From the NCBI RefSeq assembly GCF_052857255.1, contig NC_135505.1, positions 29,476,499 through 29,540,498 on the forward strand: a stretch of 64,000 nucleotides of DNA, in the 5' to 3' direction. The stretch comes from Amblyomma americanum (lineage: Eukaryota > Arthropoda > Arachnida > Ixodida > Ixodidae). Made by a program: the position numbers and the translations under genes. Under the pieces are notes generated by a model. That model was given only the letters and a program-made list of their open reading frames with translations, did no database searches and was not told where the DNA came from. Shown here piece by piece: positions 56,777 through 64,000 of this stretch. Positions within the stretch are counted from its first letter, which is position 1. The number at the start of each line of letters is the position of its first letter.

Positions 56777-58972
56777 CAATACAAAAAACAGCGGCGAGTT
56801 ACCTGCTTTGTTGCGTGATGTAAATGACATAGACATGGAGGGAAGTTCGAGGTTGTCGACCTCGCCTGCTCACACACAGCAGAGCAAAACAGCGCTGGAG
56901 TTTTCCACGCTGAACGCTAAACCTAAACTTAGGCCTTATGATTGGGGCAAAAATGCTTTCAAGCCTTTTTGCGACACCAAGTACGGCCATTCCCGCTTTG
57001 CCGAAACGGCAATCAATAGGCGTTACAGTTCATGTAAGGACTATCAAAACAAGGAATGCTCTCAGGCGCGCGCATCTCACATTTGAAAATATGGTCATGC
57101 TTTGGTGTTGACACATGTGGTTGTCGGCGATAGTTTGTGGTGGCACGGTGCAGTCGTAACGCCGCCTGAACAGCTCTGAACCACCGCGCACCACTGTTCT
57201 CTCGGCGTTCGCTTTCCTCCATGGCAGCCAGACTCCAAACGCGCCGGCCGTTCTGGACATCTCTGCGCGTTCATTCCCATTGAAACATGTGACAGTTGGC
57301 CAACTCTTAAATAAATGTTCAAATCCTCGATGAAGTGCACAGAGCTTCACAGTTCACCAAGAGACCCATGTAGGGTACGGGATTTTGGCACCACTTGCAG
57401 CGTTCATACGTATCTCCCCAAGCCGTTCAAGGCAGATTTCTAGCCAGGAAACCACTTGCTTTGCTAACTGGCGGCAGCGGCATGTAATAATCTCAAGAAA
57501 TTCACCGTGTATTCTGGCAGAAGTTTAGTGAGGAGTTTCATAATCACCAGGACTGGAAAACTTATTTGTGATTAGCTTAATAGCCCAATTATCTATTATC
57601 ATTCGGAAACTTAATGTGAACTCCGGTCTGTATTCCGCATGTGACGCTGCTTTCGATATAAGAACGCGCAGTATAGAAAGTCAGGTGCCTTTTTGAAATT
57701 TTCACACTATTTCAAATATTTTTTGTGGCTTAACTGATATGTTGCGTAAGTAACGCTTTTATTGCCAGGAGCCGTACCACAGGCTTAGTAAGTACGGTTA
57801 CAAGATTTGGTGTCAAAACACCTATAACTTTTTATACGACATTAGCTGCATGAATCAAGCACATGCAAACAAATGGCAAAGTAGAACTGAGAATAACTCT
57901 AGAAATGAAATCACATCTCTTTCAAGTCATATAGTTCACTGATTTTGCAACAAAATATTATATATATTTATCAGTGATTTTGTGAAAAGACCTCAGATGG
58001 ACATGTGCTTGTATTACAGTGTTTTCGACGTATAAAAATCGCAATCTATTTGAAAATTCCTTCAATAAGTATTACCAGTCAATTCACTAAACGGAAGGCT
58101 CAAGCTCTACAATTTTTCAAAATTGAATTTTGCCTCCAAAATGACCTTCATCTAAGTTTGCATCCGGGCTCGTAGAAACACAAAGAAAACCTAAGGTGCC
58201 CATTAGAAGACGAAAAACAGGCTGAGTATTTTGCTTGATAGTTTGGTAATGATCATCACTCAGAAATTCGGTACGCCAATATTGCGCTGTCTGCCGGCAC
58301 TCGAAGCAAGTGGGACAACTGTGCCCCTTTGCTGTATAAAAGATTAGAACATTATTTTCCGGTGTTGAGTGTGGCAGTGCCGTCGCTTCCTGAGATACTC
58401 CACTCGCGCACGTCATCTAGCATTCTGTTCAGTCCAAACACGGAACGCCTCAGAGAGACACGCGATGGACTACGTAATCTTCTTCTTGTGTTCGCATTTA
58501 GACGCCATTTTCAGCCCACATTGCCAGGAAACTTTCTACTTTTTGTTCACGCGCAAAACCGACGGCACTAGGGTTTATTATTTTATTTGTGAAGCCAGAT
58601 GTGATACTTGCCTCAGATGATCGCAGCCACATGAAAGCGCTTACGCATTGTTCGCGGTTGTTGTGGTCGCTTCTGGCGCCTTGTCTAGAAGGTTAATTGG
58701 CAGCTTTAAAATGAATGTGGTCGAGAGCACTGGGAAATTTGTATATTGACGACCGCAGAGCACATTTTTGCTATCAACGCCGTCCAGTTGTTGAGCTACC
58801 TGTGGGCGCCAGACAGCGTAATAAAGAGTTCGTTTAAAAACGTTTTTATTTCTCAATGGAATCCAGCCAAATGAAGAGCTCGCATTAAAAAATCAGGACA
58901 GTTTACTGTGGCTAATCACACAATATCATGCAGTATCCCCAGTTATGGTGGACTCTTAAGATCCTTGCTATC

Positions 58973-59150
58973 TAAAGGCATTTGACCTGAAGACCTTCAA
59001 CATAAAGGTCTTCGGACTAAAGGCCTTCTAGGTAAAAACCTCTACCCGGAAGGCATTTACCATGAAGGCATTCGCAATAAATCCATTTAGCACAAAACCT
59101 TTAACCTAGACGTATTTAACCTGAAGGCACTTGCCTTGAGGGCCTTCACC
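58973..59150 (+). repeat. Degenerate 15-bp minisatellite
   Basis: About ten units of a 15-base repeat with consensus near 'aaggcatttaacctg'. Units diverge (for example 'aaggtcttcggacta', 'aaggcattcgcaata') and the array ends in 'ccttcacccagg' repeats. In one frame the units read as a pentapeptide-like K-A-F-x-L, but stops break it. Confidence 0.75.
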
Positions 59151-59350
59151 CAGGCCTTCACCCAGGTGAAGGCTTGCCATGTAGATGCCCACATATGGCA
59201 AGTTGCCCGAAACTCGGTGTGCAGGTGAGCGGCCTGACACTAAGCAGGCTTCAGGGACGTAGGTACTCTTGGGAACAAAAGTGGTCGGCGCTCCAGTTCT
59301 AGGAAAAACATTTATTGCAGTTCCACCTCGCTACCCAGTCACCTGATATC

Positions 59351-59424
59351 GTGTGGAAACCGTACTATACTTAAACGAACAAGACACATTATAAGGACGA
59401 CACACGAAGCGCGAACTTTCAACT
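59351..59424 (-). repeat. Penelope-like direct repeat, 3' side
   Basis: A 72-base segment similar to 62178-62250 in the same orientation ('acttaaac' followed by 'aacaag', and 'cgaagcgcgaactttcaact'). Penelope elements often carry such pseudo-LTRs. Confidence 0.72.
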
Positions 59425-59654
59425 AAATTTATTTTCCGGCTGGGTTAAGCTTTTTATGTGAAGCAGAGAATGACATGACGATTTTTGTTTACAAAGAAAA
59501 TATGAAAGCACCACAGACAAGAACAACCATCACTCGTGCTCATTACTCTGTGCGAATAACGGCGCCACACAAATTCGCCATCTTCAAGACTTAATGATTT
59601 AGCACTGACACAATTTTCTATACCGGTGGCGCTAATTTTGAACGCTTCAAATAT

Positions 59655-60200
59655 TTACCGTTCTGTTTGTGTTTTTGCGTGGCGAAAGATTGTTGTGTCA
59701 ACAAAACGTTGCTCGCATTTACTGCAGTCTATACAATGGGGACAATTGGAAGCCAGGTTTCCTGGGTGGGGGATCTGTTGACACTTGTTGCCATATTCCA
59801 TTAGAATTGTTCGTGCTTGCGCACCTTCCAGTTTGTCCGATGTACTGTTTCCCAAACTTTAGCGGCATGTTGTGCACTACTTCCCTATCACACTAGACAA
59901 ATCTTGTCTCGTGAGCTATCCCACACTGTGGGTTTCGTTGCTCTGTAGGTGTGTTGACTTTTGCGCAAAGGCTCACGAGTTTTCTCGGGGCGGAAAAGAC
60001 GACCGGGATACCGTGCCTTCTCGCTATCTTTCTTAGGCCATGTGAAATCTTGTGATTGTACGGAATTACAATAGGCCACGTCTTTTTTTCTTGCGTAGGT
60101 TCATCGCTTTCCTTCTTCGTTTCAAGTGATCCTTTCAGCGCATTTTCCGCCACTGAAGCCAGCACGACGTCTTGATTAACCGCTCTCCGGTAACCTGGCA
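59655..60200 (-). pseudogene. GIY-YIG endonuclease part of the Penelope-like element
   Basis: The linker 'PYNHKISHGLRKIARRHG' and 'FSAPRKL' precede a 'YIGQTGRC' motif and then, after a frameshift near 59835, 'CPHCIDCSKCEQRF' and 'RHAKTQTER'. GIY-YIG domains nick target DNA in canonical Penelope elements. Confidence 0.8.
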
Positions 60201-60350
60201 ACTTGGTAGTCGAGGCTTTTTTTTTTTACTTTGTTTGCACGACCTTTTCGTGGCCTGGTTAGTGCAGGCATAAGCGATTGACCTTTTTACGAGCTTCGAG
60301 TGTCCAGAGTTGTATTGCAGGATCGCCTTCTTCCCTTTGGTCTAGTACTC

Positions 60351-61570
60351 CTAACAGGTGTGCGAAACGCCTTCCGTGATTTCAAGGTCCAGGAACCGGA
60401 TTGCTGATCGGTTGGGTAGCTCATAGGTGAATTCCAACCTTTCGAACTCATGTTGAAAGGCTTTGGTTATTGCTGCAGTGTCCAGCCTGCCCACCTTTTC
60501 ATCATGGATGCAAGGGAAAAAATCATCCACATATATGAAGCACGCAATCACCCTTGATTATCTAGAACAGGTCTTAAGCTACGGTTACCTTGCACCATGT
60601 AAAGGTCCAGCAGCACTGGTGGAAGATAGAAACCTATGGAAATCCTTCCACGCTGTGCATAGCATTTTCCATTCCAAAGGATGTAAAGCGAGTCCAGGTA
60701 GGCTCAGAGTAGATCAAGAAAACCACTGACGCTGACGCCACAGATATTTTGAAACTTCGTGGCACCAAAGTTATTCGATAGCGTCTTCTACAGCCGTCAT
60801 AGCTCTGGGCTTTGATATGCTATAATACATGTCTTTTACATCAACTGAAATGCAGGTGACCGGGACCGGCGAATCATTCTGCAGAAAGGTGATTTCATTC
60901 AAGCCTTGAACTTTGAAGTGGTCTTCTACCGACAGCTTCGAGAAGTGCGCCTTTAGATATCTAGCGACATTATTTGCCACGTTCGTTTATCTTCTATGAT
61001 GAGTCTCAAAAGTTTTTCCTCTTTATGAATTTCTACGGTGAACAAAGGTCTGAGCACGGAGCTTTTGCATGCCCTAATGTCCTTCTCGAACCTGTTGAAG
61101 GTGAGTCGTGCACAGAGTTTTGCCGCAGCCATGCGTGTTCTTATTCTACCACTTCCCGCCTGACGAAATTTATTCAAAATTCTTCAGAAGGGCTTCTTCA
61201 GCTTTTTGTTCCTGTGAATCTCTCTTCAATACCACAAATATGCCGGTCTTGTCCGAGAGCTGTAGCATAAGGTCATTGTCTTTTAGAAACTGAACAATGT
61301 TGAGCGCTGAACAGTCACTGTATCTTAGTTTTGAAACTGACTTTGCAGTGCCCGTACCTTTAGCCATACTTGCTGCCTTGAATCGTTCAGGTATTTTTTT
61401 TTTGCCACATCTTGAACCATTTCAGCAGCTGCACTGGTTTCACTGTAGGGTGCATAGCAAATTTAGAGCCCTTGTATAGGGTAGATCGTACGTTTGGTGG
61501 CAACTCAATACTCGAGAGGTCGATGTGGCCATTCGCCGCTCTGTTCAAGCGTGTTTTCCGATGAAGCATT
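60351..61570 (-). pseudogene. Penelope-like reverse transcriptase, broken
   Basis: It contains the Penelope RT signature 'CFIYVDDFFP' and 'VKDMYYSI' in separate frames. The catalytic YVDD is intact but stops and shifts separate it from the neighbouring segments, so no protein can be made. The element copies RNA into DNA in its intact state. Confidence 0.82.
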
Positions 61571-62177
61571 GCAAAGGAACGTTTCCACTGTTCCTCGCTA
61601 AGTTCTTCCGCGAGGTTGTTGAAGAATCATATCATGAACCTGGCAGGCACGCTGTCCAGCGTTGCGTCAGAAGCAGCCCAGATGAACTGCCGGTAGATGC
61701 AAATCTTGCGCCAGCCCTCCACGCGTAGAATTTTGCACATGCGCATTGCTGTTTTCTCGGTGGGTGACACGCTACCGAACATTGCGTTCAGCACTGGCGT
61801 CGTCGAACCTTGAGACAGGGCATTAGTGAGCGTCTGGGTCCTGGTTCGTTCCTCCGCGATGCAAGTGATGAAGTAAACACGGGGCAACGGAGGGAGATTA
61901 GGAACATGCAAGCCCGATGCACAGTCCCGGCCATAATAATACGGAGCACGCTTCGGTGCTTTGAACCTTACCTAAGAAAAATTAAGATGTAATTTTTACA
62001 CAGCTTAGCACAAGCCACTGGCGCGTTCGCGTATAAACAAAAGACACACTCATATCTCATCTACAGAACACGTGAAAAAATTTCAAACGCCGAAGCATGC
62101 TTCGTAATACTTTGGCCGCACCTGTACTTGAAATGACTGCTAAGAAAGGAATTGCAGAGGCTAGTTGGTGGTTCATC

Positions 62178-62250
62178 GTGCGGAAACCGCGCTGTACTTA
62201 AACAAACAAGCCACACTACAGAACGTCAGACGAAGCGCGAACTTTCAACT
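62178..62250 (-). repeat. Penelope-like direct repeat, 5' side
   Basis: Direct counterpart of 59351-59424; both contain 'gaagcgcgaactttcaact'. Divergence between the two is considerable, consistent with an old copy. Confidence 0.72.
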
Positions 62251-62344
62251 TTCAAAAACCCACCTCCTAATCTCCGCCCACCCACCCTATCAGCGGCACT
62301 AAATCTCCAACAAATCTGACACATACAGAACTTCTGATAACCGC

Positions 62345-63520
62345 TCGATGTGCTTGCATTACAGTATGGCCGGTCACATTCTTCGTCACTGCTCCTACCA
62401 ACATATCGGTATCCGTGGTTTTGCCATTGATGCACGACGACCACGCTCGAACCAACGCCCGCAAAAAAATCGACGACTACCTGCATCACAGGAGTATCTG
62501 CAGAGCTGTGTTCCGTGCTTCCCATTGCCTTCAGCCTTGCGCTTCACGTCTCCATGCCGTACCTTTGCACCAGCAATACGAGAAAGGTTCCCCGGTGTAT
62601 AGGCGCATGAAAAATTAAAGCGACAAACTTTAGAAGGTAAGTTGCTCACGACCGAAACTCCAAACGTCCGCAACCGACCACGCCGCACTAGCACGCCGTA
62701 TACAAAACCTGGCTCGACCAGGACGCGACACGACTTCTGAATGACGCCGCTGCCCAGAGAAATGAACCTCGCACCCTAACCTCGATCACATCACCCCAGG
62801 AAGCCGAAACCGGATTCCAGTGCCAGCTCGCAATGCGAAGACCTGAACCACGTATCTTGAAGTGAATGCCAAAGGCCACATGATAAATGCATTGCTGGAC
62901 ACAGGTGGACTACTTTGACATCTGTGGACCATTTGCGACTGCCCTCAAGAAAGTGTCGACTGCTGCTCGCGGCCCGCAAATCCACTCCGCTGGAGGGTTC
63001 TCTGTGCCACTGAGAAGATGGTCATCGACGGACATCCCTATCTTGCGCACTTCGTAATCGTACATCAATGCTCCCGAGATGAGATATTAGTCATAGATGT
63101 TCTAAGAACTGAGCACTCGGCACCGTGCAGTCTATGTCCGTCATATTAATTTTTTGAACGATGAGGTTACACCTCCTATCCCTACCCCAGGAGGTAAAAC
63201 AGTCCATAGTGCACTTAATGATTAAGAAGTAAGCGTCCTACCTCGGTCAAGCGTCGCGGTCTCTGTAGGAGTCGGAAATGCTAAGAACATCGACCGTATC
63301 ATCGAGTCTAACACGCAGTTCCTCTTAGACCGCGGCTTTGACATCGCAAAAGCAGTCGCCGCTCCTACAGTGAATACGCTAAGGTGCTGCTTGCAAAAAA
63401 CTTCAGCGAAGAATGTCATGATATCGACAGAGGAACGACAGCAGCATTCCTAGACTATCCGTTGTTCGAGACGCCTTCGCCCCCTCCGGTAAAGTTAGAG
63501 AAGATTCATCTCGCCAATGC
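62345..63520 (+). pseudogene. Ty3/gypsy relic: nucleocapsid zinc knuckle and protease region
   Basis: A plus-strand zinc-knuckle remnant 'CLHYSMAGHILRHC' near 62350 has its second cysteine changed to tyrosine. Then a protease-like 'NALLDTGG' near 62890, followed by 'HPYLAHFVIVHQCSREDIL' near 63030. From about 63240 a linker reads 'PRSSVAVSVGVGNAKN'. The frame is broken by stops. It is a different family from the element at 4921 and continues at most a short way before 63520. Confidence 0.65.
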
Positions 63521-64000
63521 TTTGAATATGGTGCTCTTCTCGCAGGAATGTAGAAATGGTCATTATTTTCTTTGATTCTCACAGAGCTTTAATATCACAA
63601 CGAAACTTCGTCAGTGAATACTCCACAAGTCTCTTTTCATTTCGGCGAGCTGTAACTGAGATCTACTAGACAGTAGACTGCAAATGTCCGGGCAATTACC
63701 AAACTTTTCCTTCCTGTGTGAAATATTTTAATCAAAATGTTACTACTGCTACCGCTGAAACAATATGTTCGGAGAACTCATTACCATTCTATGAGAACTC
63801 GACCTTTGTTGGTCTATAATAATTTCGTGAAATTTTGTATGACCCTGCTACCTCTGCACATATTGCCGTGAATCTTTGTACTGCTTGTTCGTTCATTCTT
63901 CAAAGGTGCCGACATGCGGATTTATCAATTTGTTTGTGATGCAAGACGCAACAAGATTTATTTCGATTGATCGCATCCAGGCGGAGCCGAGTCTAGCTTT
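63521..64000. other. Unassigned DNA at the window edge
   Basis: No coding region was recognised. A short segment at 63907-63975 resembles 58555-58622 (see findings). Confidence 0.35.

Larger units (their letters stand above)
59351..62250 (-). mobile_element. Penelope-like retroelement, decayed
   Basis: The minus-strand order is: N-terminal segment 'LPPNVRSTLYKGSKFAMHP' (about 61500), 'LSDKTGIFVVLK' (about 61220), 'VDVKDMYYSISK' (about 60830), catalytic 'YVDDFFP' (about 60520), then 'LDLEITEG' (about 60370). Further on come 'VIPYNHKISHGLRKIARRHG' with 'VVFSAPRKL' (about 60050), and a GIY-YIG endonuclease remnant with 'YIGQTG' and cysteine/histidine motifs (59850-59660). This is the domain order of canonical Penelope-like elements. 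Frameshifts divide it into at least seven pieces. Direct repeats flank it. Confidence 0.85.

Noticed and set aside
56670..57086. 138-codon plus-strand frame as a gene
   Set aside because: The sequence resembles a common non-coding tick repeat, and no domain is visible. A possible short terminal exon in another phase overlaps it.

Overview
The window looks like nuclear DNA of a hard tick (Ixodidae). The basis is content, not a database match: many tRNA-derived SINEs of the type known from ixodid ticks (Ruka-like, with a 'TGGCTCAGTGG' A box and 'GGTTCGAACCC' B box), several decayed LINE families, a Penelope-like element, Ty3/gypsy elements, and a split secreted Kunitz-type gene of the kind common in tick salivary and haemolymph proteins. 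There is no operon structure, no bacterial signal and no rRNA. Exons are small and introns long. Most sequence is transposon-derived at different stages of decay.

Layout. 1-2.4 kb: unrecognised DNA, then a dead mariner with both inverted repeats. 2.6-13.6 kb: an old minus-strand LINE carrying SINEs; one SINE is split by a young, apparently complete Ty3/gypsy retrotransposon (4921-12762) with near-identical LTRs, a tRNA-Leu primer site, open gag and pol, and a textbook -1 frameshift signal between them. 14-16.8 kb: a SINE, then a LINE holding two more SINEs. 17.9-28.6 kb: LINE 3' ends, SINEs, a hairpin-ended AT-rich element and a second tRNA-containing repeat family in two copies, plus two possible exons of an unidentified gene at 26.6-27.4 kb.

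30.2-55.2 kb (perhaps to 56.8 kb) is the main host gene: a plus-strand secreted protein with a signal-peptide exon, two certain Kunitz-like exons and up to three weaker exons, all joining in phase 1. Its introns are full of mobile DNA: a TCTATAGA-rich tract, SINEs, a TTAA-flanked element carrying a broken P2X7-C-terminal-like domain gene that is itself hit by an internally inverted LINE, a TTAA-flanked foldback element, and another foldback at 52 kb.

59.0-64 kb: a 15-bp minisatellite, a decayed minus-strand Penelope-like element with GIY-YIG remnant and flanking direct repeats, and a plus-strand gypsy relic (zinc knuckle and protease) near the window edge.

The genes do not form a pathway. 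The window records layered insertions in and around one secreted Kunitz gene. All host-gene exon joins are inferred from splice signals and phase only. Family names come from recognition of motifs without any search.
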